The notes: generated by a model not told the origin, from the letters alone. A stretch of DNA of 64,000 bases from CBDBGD01 sp965205235 (GCA_965205235.1 CBDBGD010000007.1:558001-622000), one strand, 5' to 3'. Counted from the stretch's first letter, positions 43,051 to 51,721 are shown. Made by a program: numbers and translations.

Positions 43051-43632
43051 CTCCTGCCTCAACACCGCCCCACTGCCATCTCCCTCTATCCCCACACGCC
43101 TCCATCCCCTACCATCCCCCCATGCTTACCCACACGCGCCCGCTCACAGTACGTCGCCGGGGAACCTCCACGCCCCCCGCATCCACCCCCCGCCGCGGCC
43201 CAACGATGCAGGATGAAGGTGCGAGGCATGCCCTGCTTCGTTCCGCGCCCCCTCTTTTCGTCCCATTTCCCTATCTGGACCTTGTTCCGCGGTTGTTTCG
43301 CGCTGCAATCTGGCGCTGCATTCGTTTATGCCTGCGCCCCGCGACTCCAGTCCCCCACCGCGAAACGACCCCCAAGCTGCCACCCCCTCTCCGATGGCCG
43401 GACGAAAAGACGAATCCAAGCTGGGCTTCGCGGCCCCGCGCATCAACCGCGATTCAACCTCAAACCTGTTTCGGGCCCTCCCGGGCCCCGGAGAGCCGCT
43501 CCCAGGCATGGCAGGCCCCGAAAAAAACGCGCGGAACGAAACGAATCGACTCGAATCGCCCCGGCGAGAGGGGCGCGCCGTCGTGTATAATCCGGGCATT
43601 CCGCGCCCAGTGGGGCCGATCCAGGAGGCTGC
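43051..43632 (+). other. Long intergenic region upstream of the peroxiredoxin
   Basis: About 580 bases without a convincing gene. The first 150 bases are strikingly C-rich on the plus strand. The rest has lower GC than its surroundings, and its short open frames lack family features. A hairpin CGCCCC (43557-43562) / GGGGCG (43570-43575) precedes a perfect TATAAT at 43586-43591, which probably belongs to the peroxiredoxin promoter, although no good -35 is visible. Confidence 0.5.
43586..43591 (+). promoter_or_regulatory. -10 box of the peroxiredoxin gene
   Basis: TATAAT lies 42 bases before the ATG at 43633. The expected -35 position (about 43563-43568) reads GGCGAG, so the promoter may need an activator or another sigma factor. 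Confidence 0.5.
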
Positions 43633-44094
43633 ATGGCCGTTGAGGTTGGACAGAGCGCACCGGACTTCACCCTGACGTCGGACGGCAACGAGGCCGTAAC
43701 GCTGAGCTCCTTCCAGGGCAAGAAGAAGGCAGTGCTGGCCTTCTTTCCGCTCGCCTTCACAGGTGGCTGAGCCCACGAGTTGACGTCTCTTCGGACCCGC
43801 TACAGCGAGTTCGAGGAGGCCGGTGCCCAGGTGCTGGGCATAAGCGTGGACAGCCGCTTTTCGCTGAGGCAGTTCGGCCTGTCGCTGGGCGGGCTGCCCT
43901 TCCCGCTGCTGGCGGACTTCTTCCCTCACGGGAAGGTGTCTGAGATGTACGGGATCCTCAACCCGGAGTCGGGCGTATCCGGCCGGTCGGTGTTCATCAT
44001 CGACACGTCGGGGGTGGTGCAGTACGCGAACACGGCGTACCGCCCCACGGAGACGGACGCGCTGCTGGAGGCGGTGAAGGGAGTGCCCGGGTAG
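43633..44094 (+). CDS. AhpE-like peroxiredoxin, probable selenoprotein (in-frame TGA at residue 46)
   Basis: A thiol/selenol peroxidase. ATG at 43633 has AGGAGG five bases upstream. The frame runs 45 codons (QSAPDFTLTSDGN, then VLAFFPLAFTGG), meets TGA at 43768-43770, and continues as AHELTSLRTRYSEFEEAG to TAG at 44094, 153 residues if TGA is read. The TGA sits exactly where peroxiredoxins have their peroxidatic cysteine (AhpE: FPLAFTGxC). Downstream motifs LADFFPHGKVSEMYGI and SGRSVFIIDTSG fit AhpE, including the conserved Arg. There is no cysteine in the protein, so it would be a one-Sec enzyme. The alternative is a TGC/TGT to TGA error or mutation. The Sec machinery is not in this window. 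Confidence 0.85.
43768..43803 (+). promoter_or_regulatory. Sec codon TGA and candidate bacterial SECIS hairpin
   Basis: After TGA (43768-43770) the RNA can fold GUUGACGUC (43779-43787) against GACCCGCUAC (43794-43803). This gives seven Watson-Crick pairs interrupted by small bulges, with a six-base loop UCUUCG (43788-43793). The loop starts 17 bases after the stop codon, within the range used by bacterial SelB-dependent SECIS elements. The fold was done by eye; loop bases do not exactly match the E. coli fdhF element. Confidence 0.5.
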
Positions 44095-44110
44095 TCGGGC
44101 AGCCGGTCGG

Positions 44111-45013
44111 ATGGTGAGGCGCGCGGCGGCAGAGGCCCAGTCGGAGGCCGAGCCGCGCCGGGGGGAGTTCCGCGCCGGGGACCTGGCGCTGCTCATCGAC
44201 CGCAAGCGCCGCCGCTACCTGATCCGGCTGGAGGCCGACGGGGCCTTTCACACGCACATGGGCATCCTGCCCCACGCCGACCTCATCGGCCGAGAGGCGG
44301 GCTGCCGGGTGAGCATCGCCGGGCACCGTCTGCTGGCGCTACGACCAACGCTGAGCGACTACATCCTGGAGTCGCCGCGGGTGACGCAGGTCATCTACCC
44401 CAAGGACCTGGGTGCCATCCTGGTCTACGGCGACATCCACCCCGGCGCGCGGGTGCTGGAGGCGGGGCTGGGTTCGGGCGCGCTGACGGCGGCGCTGCTG
44501 CGGGCCGTGGGGCCCACCGGCCACGTGGTCTCGTACGAGACGCGGCCGGAGCAGGTCCCGCGGGCGCTGTCGAACATCCGCGCAGCGGTGGGCGAGACGC
44601 CGAACCACGAGGTGCGCTCGGCGGACGTGTACGAGGGCATCGTCGACGAGGACCTGGACCGCATCGTGCTGGACGTGCCGGAGCCGTGGCAGGCCGTGGG
44701 GCACGCCGCGGAAGCGCTGGCGCCGGGCGGCATCCTGCTGTGCTTCCTGCCGACGGTGCTGCAGGTGCATCGACTGTCGGAGGAGCTGGACGGGCACCCG
44801 CGCTTCGACCTGGTGGAGACGATCGAGGTGATGGTGCGACCGTGGCACGTCAGTCGCCGCAGCGCGCGGCCGGTGCACCGCATGGTGGCGCACACGGGAT
44901 TCATCACAACCGCCCGGCTGTGCGCGGCGGACGGGGCGGCGGGCGGCGGCCCTCACCCCAACCCTCGCCCAGAGGGCGAAGGGGATGCGGCCGGCGCGGA
45001 GGAGGAGCGATGA
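44111..45013 (+). CDS. trmI: tRNA (adenine-58-N1)-methyltransferase
   Basis: Methylates A58 in the tRNA T-loop using SAM. The 300-residue product has a small N-terminal domain (FRAGDLALLIDRKRRRYLIR) and a Rossmann methyltransferase with RVLEAGLGSGALTAALLRAV, VVSYETRPEQ and DRIVLDVPEPWQAV. C-terminal HRMVAHTGFITTARL is typical. The last 20 or so residues (PHPNPRPEGEG) are encoded by a palindromic dispersed-repeat sequence. It overlaps the HD gene as ATGA. Confidence 0.93.
   Translation: MVRRAAAEAQSEAEPRRGEFRAGDLALLIDRKRRRYLIRLEADGAFHTHMGILPHADLIGREAGCRVSIAGHRLLALRPTLSDYILESPRVTQVIYPKDLGAILVYGDIHPGARVLEAGLGSGALTAALLRAVGPTGHVVSYETRPEQVPRALSNIRAAVGETPNHEVRSADVYEGIVDEDLDRIVLDVPEPWQAVGHAAEALAPGGILLCFLPTVLQVHRLSEELDGHPRFDLVETIEVMVRPWHVSRRSARPVHRMVAHTGFITTARLCAADGAAGGGPHPNPRPEGEGDAAGAEEER
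44950..44985 (+). repeat. Palindromic repeat embedded in the trmI 3' end
   Basis: The segment contains CCCTCGCCC AGA GGGCGAAGGG, an imperfect hairpin, and is closely similar to 60186-60219. In frame it encodes PHPNPRPEGEG, a familiar translation of such interspersed repeats. Confidence 0.6.
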
Positions 45014-45564
45014 AGCGCGAAGAGGTGATCGCGATCCTGGACGAGTTCGTGGAGTCGCAGAGCCTGCACAAGCACCTGCGCGGCGTGGAGGCGGCGATGC
45101 GCGCCTACGCCCGGTCGCTGGGGGAGGACGAGGAGCAGTGGGGCAACGCGGGGCTGCTGCACGACTTCGACTGGGACATCTGCCCGCCGGAGGAGCACCC
45201 GATGTTCGGGGCGCGCATCCTGCGGGAGCGGGGCGTGCCGGAGGAGCTGGTGCGTGCGGTGCTGTCGCACGGGGACCACATCGACGCGCCGCGGGAGACG
45301 CTGATGGAGAAGTACGTCTACGCCGTGGACGAGCTGTCAGGCTTCATCACCGCCGTTGCGCTGGTACGGCCGAACAAGAGCTTGTCAGAGGTGGACGTGC
45401 GGGCGGTGCGGAAGAAGATGAAGGACAAGTCGTTCGCTCGGAGCGTGAGCCGGGAGGACCTGGTGCGCGGCGCGGAGGACCTGGGGCTGGACCTGGACCG
45501 CCACATCGAGAACGTGGTGGAGGCGCTGAAGCCGGTGGCGGGGGACCTGGGGCTGCAGGCCTAG
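45010..45564 (+). CDS. HD-domain hydrolase
   Basis: A 184-residue HD-superfamily protein with metal-binding histidines in SLHKHLRGVEAAMRAYA, the HD pair in GNAGLLHDFDWDICPPEEHP and HGDHIDAPRETLMEKYVYA. Relatives include stand-alone HDIG proteins near tRNA-modification genes; the substrate is unknown. The ATG overlaps the trmI stop (ATGA), so the two are co-translated. Confidence 0.87.
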   Translation: MKREEVIAILDEFVESQSLHKHLRGVEAAMRAYARSLGEDEEQWGNAGLLHDFDWDICPPEEHPMFGARILRERGVPEELVRAVLSHGDHIDAPRETLMEKYVYAVDELSGFITAVALVRPNKSLSEVDVRAVRKKMKDKSFARSVSREDLVRGAEDLGLDLDRHIENVVEALKPVAGDLGLQA

Positions 45565-45583
45565 GGGGCGGCGTATTCCGACG

Positions 45584-46711
45584 ATGAAGCACTCCGTAGC
45601 TGCGGTCTTGTTCCATGAAATGACGCTTGCTCTGATTCTCGTTATCCTGCTAGTGGCTTCAGGCTGTGGGACTCAAGAGCTCGCTACGGAATCCCCCACG
45701 GCTGAGCCAACTCCCTCGCCGACAGCTGTGCCCACGACGGACACCGCTACCCCCAAGCCAACTCCCTTGCCAACAGCTGTGCAGGGCCTGGAAGTAGTTG
45801 ATGTGACTGAGGACTCGATCACGCTCCAGTGGGAGCCACCGGCGAACAGCGATGCGGTTTCGGTCGAACGGTATGAAGTCGCACGAGATGTGCTCTTTGG
45901 CCGTGACGAGCGTCACTTCGTCCTGGAAACCACGTTCACCGACATAGGACTCACAAGCGACACAGAGTACAAGTACCGAGTACGGGCAATAGGCCAAGGA
46001 GGAGTAGAAGGCCCAGAGGTCACTGTAGAGGGAATTACGCTAGGGTCAGCAACACCTGAGCCAAGTCAGTCGCTGACAGCTGTGCAGCGCCTCGAAGTCG
46101 TCGATGTGACCGAGGACTCCGTCACACTCCAATGGGGGGCACCGGCAAATGCCGATGTGGTTTCAGTCGAACGGTACGAGGTGACGCGGGACGTACCCTT
46201 TGGCCCTGACGAGCATCACTTCGTACTGGAAACGACGTTTACTGACGTAGGGCTCAGAGGCGACACGGAGTACACATATCGGGTAAAGCCCATTGGGGAA
46301 GGGGGAGTAGAAGGCCCAGAGGTCACCGTGGAAGCGGCTACGCTAAGCCCAGCAACACCTGAGCCAACACAGCCGCCGACAGCGTCCATCGCCCTGCAAA
46401 TCTCGGAGGGCACCAAGGCGTTAGCGGTTACAGGGATTCTAGGCTATCCAGAGGTGCTAGATGCCGCGATATCGCAGGAGGGGAACACGCTCTCTCTAAC
46501 CCTCGTGGTTGGCGATACTGTCACCGAGGAGCGCGCCAAGGAGCTGGGAGACAACTTTGTTCGGATGGTAAAGTCGCTCAGCCCGGACGAACCTCCAGGT
46601 GAGTTTCTCGAGACAGGCATCTACGACTACCTGGTAGGGGTGTACTACCCTGGCGGAGAACAAGTGGCCCTCGGAGCCAAGGTGCGCACCAGCGACCGCA
46701 TTACCTGGTAG
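45584..46711 (+). CDS. Lipoprotein with two fibronectin type III repeats
   Basis: A 375-residue exported protein. A signal peptide ends in the lipobox VASGC (Cys about residue 28), followed by a Pro/Thr-rich linker. Two FN3 domains follow (about residues 65-155 and 166-256) with the same core, LEVVDVTEDS-TLQW...FVLETTFTD...DTEY-YRV. A second T/P-rich linker (TPEPTQPPTA) leads to a C-terminal domain of about 110 residues that is not recognised. It is likely anchored to the outer face of the membrane. Base composition is less GC-rich than its neighbours, which may indicate transfer. Confidence 0.8.
   Translation: MKHSVAAVLFHEMTLALILVILLVASGCGTQELATESPTAEPTPSPTAVPTTDTATPKPTPLPTAVQGLEVVDVTEDSITLQWEPPANSDAVSVERYEVARDVLFGRDERHFVLETTFTDIGLTSDTEYKYRVRAIGQGGVEGPEVTVEGITLGSATPEPSQSLTAVQRLEVVDVTEDSVTLQWGAPANADVVSVERYEVTRDVPFGPDEHHFVLETTFTDVGLRGDTEYTYRVKPIGEGGVEGPEVTVEAATLSPATPEPTQPPTASIALQISEGTKALAVTGILGYPEVLDAAISQEGNTLSLTLVVGDTVTEERAKELGDNFVRMVKSLSPDEPPGEFLETGIYDYLVGVYYPGGEQVALGAKVRTSDRITW
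45773..46378 (+). repeat. Tandem 303-bp duplication encoding the two FN3 domains
   Basis: Matching blocks begin at 45773 and 46076 (both ACAGCTGTGCAG), a period of 303 bases or 101 codons. Both the FN3 domain and its Pro-rich linker are repeated, and many silent differences show the duplication is not very recent. Confidence 0.75.
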
Positions 46712-46792
46712 CAGGTTGCTCCCTTGGGCCGCTCAGTCTGTTGCGCTGCGTCATGTGCCTGTGGTCGCTTCGCCACCTTCAGAGCCTCGCCC

Positions 46793-48118
46793 TCAGTCCA
46801 ACACCTTGGCACGGAGCCAGCGGCCGGAGAAGTAGTAGGGGAGGTAGAGCAGCACGCGTCCGACCATGGCGACGGAGATGGCCAGTGGGATGCCGTACTG
46901 CCCCAGCTCGGTCCAATGGGAGAGGCCGTAGGCCAGCGGGAGCTGGATGCCGCCCATGGTGATCAGGGTGACGATCATGGGGGCCACGGTGGCCCCCGCG
47001 ACGTTGAAGGACTGAGCGAAGACCATCCCCGCGCCCATGACCAGCCCGCCCACGGCCTGGATGCGTACCCAGTTGGCGGCGACGTCGGCGAGGTCCGGGT
47101 CGGGGCTGAAGATGCCGATGAAGAAGGTGGGGAAGAGGACGAGGAGGACGGTGACGGCGCCTCGGATGAGGGTGACGTAGCCGAGGGCCCAGACGATGGT
47201 CTCGCGGGCCCGCTGGACCTTGCCGGCGCCCAGGCTCTGCCCCACCAGCGTCCCGGAGGCCCGGCCCAACCCCATCGCGCCCATCATCGTCGCCATCTCG
47301 AGGCGTCGGGTGAGGGCGTAGGCGGCCACGGCGTAGTCGCCGAAGGGGGCGACAATGGGCACCATGAGGAGGTTTACGAGGCCGCGCTCCATGGCTGTGA
47401 GGGCCGCCGGCCCGCCGATTCGCACCAGTCGTCGCAGCAGGGGTAGGTCGACGTAGTAGCCGCGGAGGGTGAGGTGGAGGCGGGAGGTACCGGCGAACAG
47501 GGCGTGGAAGTTCCAGGCCAGACCCAGGGCCTGGGCCACAATGTTCCCGGCTGCGAGCCCCGCCACCCCCATTTCCGGCACGGGGCCGGGGCCGAAGAAG
47601 AGGAGGGGTGAGAGGATGAGGTGGGCCACCCGAGAGAGCATGGTGGCCTTCATGGGCGTGAGGGGGTCTCCGGAAGCCTGGAGGGCGCTGCCGCCCATCA
47701 TTCGCAGGGCCTGGGTGCCGAACCCGACGAACTGGATCTGCAAGTAGAGCGCCGCCGCGCCGACCACGTCCTCGCCGATTCCGAGGAGGCTCAGGAGGTC
47801 CTCGGCAAAGAGGACGCCCACCGCGGCCATGAAGCCCGAGAAGAGGACGGTGAGGGTGAAGGCCTGCAAGGCGATGTGGTTGGCCAGGGCCGCCTGACCG
47901 GAGCCGATGGCCCGGGCGATCATGGCCTGCATGCCCATGTCGAGGCCCATGCGGCCGGTCATGACGAGCTGCGTGTAGTGCTGGGAGACGCCGATGCCCG
48001 CCAGGGCCTGCGCGCCGACGTATCGGCCGGCCCAGAAGAGGTCGGCCACCTGGTCGACGACGTTGAGGAAGCCCTCGACGACCTGGGGCCAGGCGAGGAA
48101 CCAGAGGTTGCGGGGCAC
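46793..48118 (-). CDS. MATE-family efflux transporter
   Basis: A 12-helix Na+ or H+ driven exporter of the MATE family, about 441 residues. It starts PRNLWFLAWPQVVEGFLNVV and contains VADLFWAGRYVGAQALAGIG and the second-half repeat LVRIGGPAALTAMERGLVN. No ATG is available upstream in frame. The only standard start near the beginning is GTG at 48118, without a clear ribosome-binding site, so the true start may be a few codons earlier at a rare codon. Substrates are unknown. Confidence 0.85.
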   Translation of the reverse strand: MPRNLWFLAWPQVVEGFLNVVDQVADLFWAGRYVGAQALAGIGVSQHYTQLVMTGRMGLDMGMQAMIARAIGSGQAALANHIALQAFTLTVLFSGFMAAVGVLFAEDLLSLLGIGEDVVGAAALYLQIQFVGFGTQALRMMGGSALQASGDPLTPMKATMLSRVAHLILSPLLFFGPGPVPEMGVAGLAAGNIVAQALGLAWNFHALFAGTSRLHLTLRGYYVDLPLLRRLVRIGGPAALTAMERGLVNLLMVPIVAPFGDYAVAAYALTRRLEMATMMGAMGLGRASGTLVGQSLGAGKVQRARETIVWALGYVTLIRGAVTVLLVLFPTFFIGIFSPDPDLADVAANWVRIQAVGGLVMGAGMVFAQSFNVAGATVAPMIVTLITMGGIQLPLAYGLSHWTELGQYGIPLAISVAMVGRVLLYLPYYFSGRWLRAKVLD

Positions 48119-48303
48119 GCTGCCGCGGGTCAGGTCGCGGGTGACGTACTCGGAGCGCGGACGGCGGCGTGCGGCGGGTCGAGGGCCGCGGCCGGGCAGC
48201 GGGGCGGAGAGCGCCTCGTCGCGACCGGGGACGTCGCGTGCGCCCCGACGATGGCGGTCGGGCGGTGGAGGCGTCCGGTCAGGCAGCAGGACCCCCTGGT
48301 CGG

Positions 48304-49593
48304 CTAGAGATGGCGCATTCGGGGCATGACGGCGGTGGTAGCGAGCACGAAGACGGCGCACGCTGCGCCCATCACCATCAGGGCGGTTGAGGCGTCGGCG
48401 GCCTCGGCCAGGCCTCCCGCCATGGCGCTGCCCAGGGGCATCAGGGCGTGGTCGAGCGCGTAGACGCTCATGACGCGCCCCTGGAGGGCCGGGGGCGTGA
48501 CGTTGAGTATGAGGGTGTTGCCCGCCGCCATGAAGAGGGACTGGCAGGCCCCGAGCATGAGCATGGCGATGAAGGCGCCGCTCACCCAGGGCGCGGCCCC
48601 CAGGACCACGAGCAGCAGGCCCATGCCCATGCCCCCGCCGAGCAGCAACAGCCCCTTCTGTCGGAAGTCGCCGAGCGCGGCGATGCCCAGGCCGCCGGCC
48701 AGCGCGCCCGCGCCGGCCACGGAGAGGAGCAGGCCGTAGCCGCCGGGGCCGATGTTGAAGACCTGGTCGGCGATGACGGGGAGGAGCGTGTGGTAGGGCA
48801 TGGCAAAGGTGAAGACGACCAGAGAGACGATGGTGATGGCGAGGATGCTGGGGCTCTTGGCGACGTAGTTGATGCCCTCCATGAACTGGGCGCGGGCGCT
48901 GCCGCGGCTCATGCTTCGACCCTCGGACTCGCGGAGCATGACCGTGGCGGCGAGGACGACGACGAAGATTGCGATGGCGGCGCCGTAGGCCATGCGGACA
49001 TTTTCGTTGTCGGCCCAGATGAGGAGACCGGCCACGCCGGGGCCAAAGACCCGGGTGACGTTCATGGCGACGTGAGTGAGGGCCATGGCGTTCAGGAGGG
49101 CCTCCGGCGGGACCAGGCGGGGGATGAGGGAGTGGCGGGCGGGCTGGTTGAAGGCCATGGAGCCGCCCATGATCGCGCCCAGGACGTAGACGTGCCACAT
49201 GACGACGGTATCGGTGATGACCAGGGTGAAGATGACGAGGTAGCTGACGAAGGTGACGGTCTGCGAGATGAGCAGGACCCACTTCTTGTTGAAGCGGTCG
49301 GCCATCACGCCGGCGGGCAGGGCAAGGAACACCTGGGGCAGGGAGCGGACAAGGTTGGTGAGGCCCAGCTCCAGGGGCGACTCGGTGAGCTTCCAGACGA
49401 GCCAGTTGCGGGCGATGTTCTCCATCCACATGGCGCCGGACCAGCCGAGCATGCCAATCCAGACGAGGCGGAAGTCGGCGTGGCGGAGGGAGGAGAAGAC
49501 GCTTCGGAGGCCGGTTGAGGCCCCGGGCGGTGCGGCGGACCAGACGCGGCGCGCGGCGTCGGGCCCCACGGACGGCCGCCTTCCAAGACCCAC
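48304..49593 (-). CDS. MFS transporter (EntS/MFS_3 type), copy 1
   Basis: A 429-residue major-facilitator protein with about 12 helices. It has FRLVWIGMLGWSGAMWMENI at the first helix, the MFS loop GVMADRFNKKWVLLISQTVT between helices 2 and 3 and FNQPARHSLIPRLVPPEALL, the last typical of the EntS-like MFS_3 group. The GTG start at 49593 lies three bases after the neighbouring paralog. The exported compound is unknown. Confidence 0.88.
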   Translation of the reverse strand: MGLGRRPSVGPDAARRVWSAAPPGASTGLRSVFSSLRHADFRLVWIGMLGWSGAMWMENIARNWLVWKLTESPLELGLTNLVRSLPQVFLALPAGVMADRFNKKWVLLISQTVTFVSYLVIFTLVITDTVVMWHVYVLGAIMGGSMAFNQPARHSLIPRLVPPEALLNAMALTHVAMNVTRVFGPGVAGLLIWADNENVRMAYGAAIAIFVVVLAATVMLRESEGRSMSRGSARAQFMEGINYVAKSPSILAITIVSLVVFTFAMPYHTLLPVIADQVFNIGPGGYGLLLSVAGAGALAGGLGIAALGDFRQKGLLLLGGGMGMGLLLVVLGAAPWVSGAFIAMLMLGACQSLFMAAGNTLILNVTPPALQGRVMSVYALDHALMPLGSAMAGGLAEAADASTALMVMGAACAVFVLATTAVMPRMRHL

Positions 49594-49596
49594 CGC

Positions 49597-50883
49597 CTAC
49601 ACCTCCAGCCGCCGCAGGCTGCGGTTCAGCGAGAGCGAGAGGAGCGCCACGCCGACCAGGAGCACCGCACACAGGGTGAGGGCGCGGTCAGTGCCGACGC
49701 TTTCGGCGAGGGCGCCGAGGGGCGTCACGGCCAGGGGCATGAGGCCGAAGGTCAGCATGTTGAGGCTCATCACCCGTCCGTACATGTCGGCGTCGGCGAG
49801 GAGCTGGATGATGGAGGTGTTGAGCGTCAGGAAGATGGCGCTGGTGAAGCCGACGAGGAACATACCAACAGCCGCAACCTCCAACCCCGTCGCCAGGGAG
49901 AGGAGAAGGAGGCTGACGCCCCAGCCGACCATGTTGACCAGGAGCATGGCGCCCTTTCGCCTAAGGCCGCCCATGCCGGCCACGACCAGGGAGCCGGCGA
50001 ATGCGCCGACGCCGGAGATGGTCATCAGCATGCCCAGGGCCACGGCCTCCATCTCCAGGGCCTCGACGACGAAGGCCGGCATGAGGAACTGGAACGGCAT
50101 GCCGAGGACGACCGCGGCGATGGCGGTGAGGAGCAGCGAGACCATCATCGGGCGGGCGAGAACGTAGCGGATGCCCTCGGTCATCTGGCGACCGACGCGC
50201 CACTGCGACCAGTCCCGGGGCGGGCCGGCCACCCTGCGCACGCCCAGCATGGTCAGGCAGGCGAAGAGAGACAGCCCGGCCATCAGGAAGTAGACGCCGG
50301 AGACCCCCAGAAAGGGAATGAGACCGCCCGCCATGGCCGGCCCAAGGACGCGGGTGAGGTTCATGGCGGCCTGGTTCAGCGCGGTGGCGTTCACCACCCA
50401 CTGGCGGCTCACCAGCTCCGGGATGAGGGCCATCCGGCTGGGGCCGTTGAGCGCAGCCAGGACGCCGTTTAGGACTCCGGCCAGGATGAGGTGCCAGAAC
50501 TGGACGGTCCCCTCCAGCACCAGCAGGCCGACGACGATGCTGGCGACGGCGGTGAGAAACTGCGCCAGCATGACGAGGTTGCGCTTGGACCAGCGGTCGG
50601 CGAGGACGCCGCCCAAGAGGCTGAGGAGGCTCATGGGGACGGCGAAGGAGACGACGGCGAGGGCGAGCTGGAAGGTCGACTGGTTCAGGGAGTAGACCAG
50701 CCACCCGCTGGCGACCATCTGCATCTGGATGGAGCAGAAGGCTGCGAGGGTGCTGATCCAGAACCAACGGTAGCTGGGGATGGAGAGGGATGCGAATCGC
50801 CCTCCTGAGCCGGCGCTGCGCGCCACTGGGGGAGGGCTGGTGTCTGATGCCTGTGGTCTTCCGGTAGGTGTCTGGCGAACCAA
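49597..50883 (-). CDS. MFS transporter (EntS/MFS_3 type), copy 2
   Basis: A 428-residue paralog of the next gene with the same layout: YRWFWISTLAAFCSIQMQMV, GGVLADRWSKRNLVMLAQFL and LNGPSRMALIPELVSRQWVV. The TTG start at 50883 has GAGG seven bases upstream. The two genes are three bases apart on one transcript, an old tandem duplication. They could act singly or as a pair. Confidence 0.88.
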   Translation of the reverse strand: MVRQTPTGRPQASDTSPPPVARSAGSGGRFASLSIPSYRWFWISTLAAFCSIQMQMVASGWLVYSLNQSTFQLALAVVSFAVPMSLLSLLGGVLADRWSKRNLVMLAQFLTAVASIVVGLLVLEGTVQFWHLILAGVLNGVLAALNGPSRMALIPELVSRQWVVNATALNQAAMNLTRVLGPAMAGGLIPFLGVSGVYFLMAGLSLFACLTMLGVRRVAGPPRDWSQWRVGRQMTEGIRYVLARPMMVSLLLTAIAAVVLGMPFQFLMPAFVVEALEMEAVALGMLMTISGVGAFAGSLVVAGMGGLRRKGAMLLVNMVGWGVSLLLLSLATGLEVAAVGMFLVGFTSAIFLTLNTSIIQLLADADMYGRVMSLNMLTFGLMPLAVTPLGALAESVGTDRALTLCAVLLVGVALLSLSLNRSLRRLEV

Positions 50884-50971
50884 TCCTTCGCCTCAGGTGC
50901 GCCTTGCCACGCACCAGGGCTCCCGTCGCCGGGGGCGTGAGGCTAAGCGTACACCCGCCGCGCGAGGAGCG

Positions 50972-51670
50972 TCAAGGCAATTGAGACTCCTCCGGGAGCG
51001 GCGGGAGGACGCGGTGAAGCCACTCGGCGAGGTCTGCGACGAGGTCGGGGCTGATCTCGTGACCCATGGGGTACTCGCGGTAGACCGGGTGATAGCCCGC
51101 CTCCTCCAGGAACGCTTTCGCCTGCTCGGCGGAGTGCAGGAAGACGATGTCGTCGTGGATGCCGTGGGCGATGAAGACGTGCTGGGTGCGCTCGGCAGGC
51201 AGGCGCTCGCGCAGCACGTCGAGGTCGGGGAGGACACTGCTGAGGGCGACGAGGCCGGCGAACACGTCCGGTCTGCCCAGCCCGCAGCGGTAGGTCATGC
51301 CTCCGCCCTGGGAGAAGCCCAGCAGCACGGCACTGCACGGCGGCACGCGGTACCGCTCCAGCACCTCGTCGAACAGCGGCGCGAGGAGCTCCTCCGCCCG
51401 CCACGCGTACTCCTCGGCGCCCGTGCCGCCGGGAGGGGTCCAGCCAAAGCCGACCTGGTTGGGTGCGACGCGGACGCGCAGGGGCCCGTTGGGGGCGACG
51501 TAGACGTACCCCCGGCGGCCCAGGGCCGGGGCGAGGGACGCCAGGTCGGTCATGTTGGCGCCGAAGCCGTGCAGGAGGACGACGAGGGGGTAGGCCGCGT
51601 CGGGGTCGTAGCCGTCGGGGAGGATGGCCAGGTAGTCGAGGCCGCCGGTACTGTGCTGTTGGACCTCCAC
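50972..51670 (-). CDS. Carboxylesterase/phospholipase-like hydrolase
   Basis: A 232-residue alpha/beta hydrolase of the carboxylesterase type (YpfH/EstB-like). It has VVLLHGFGANMTDLASLAPA, the nucleophile in VLLGFSQGGGMTYRCGL, the acid in HGIHDDIVFLHSA and the His in YPMGHEISPDLV. GTG at 51670 is used because AGGAG lies seven bases upstream; the frame is open nine codons further. Confidence 0.88.
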   Translation of the reverse strand: MEVQQHSTGGLDYLAILPDGYDPDAAYPLVVLLHGFGANMTDLASLAPALGRRGYVYVAPNGPLRVRVAPNQVGFGWTPPGGTGAEEYAWRAEELLAPLFDEVLERYRVPPCSAVLLGFSQGGGMTYRCGLGRPDVFAGLVALSSVLPDLDVLRERLPAERTQHVFIAHGIHDDIVFLHSAEQAKAFLEEAGYHPVYREYPMGHEISPDLVADLAEWLHRVLPPLPEESQLP

Positions 51671-51721
51671 AGTGTTGCTCCTTGTCTTGGCCCTCACGCC
51701 CGCGGTGAGGGAGTTTGCCTC

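Noticed and set aside
43213..43590. A 125-codon plus-strand frame in the gene-free stretch
   Set aside because: Amino acid content is Pro/Arg/His-rich without recognisable motifs, and it lacks a convincing start region.
43780..44094. Reading the peroxiredoxin as a short 104-residue protein starting after the TGA
   Set aside because: It would lack the first strands and the catalytic residue, and the frame before the TGA encodes exactly those with a good ribosome-binding site.
48119..49672. Extension of the MATE gene frame far upstream through the MFS gene
   Set aside because: The upstream part is Arg/Pro/His-rich shadow of the MFS gene in another frame; only the part after 48118 is transporter sequence.
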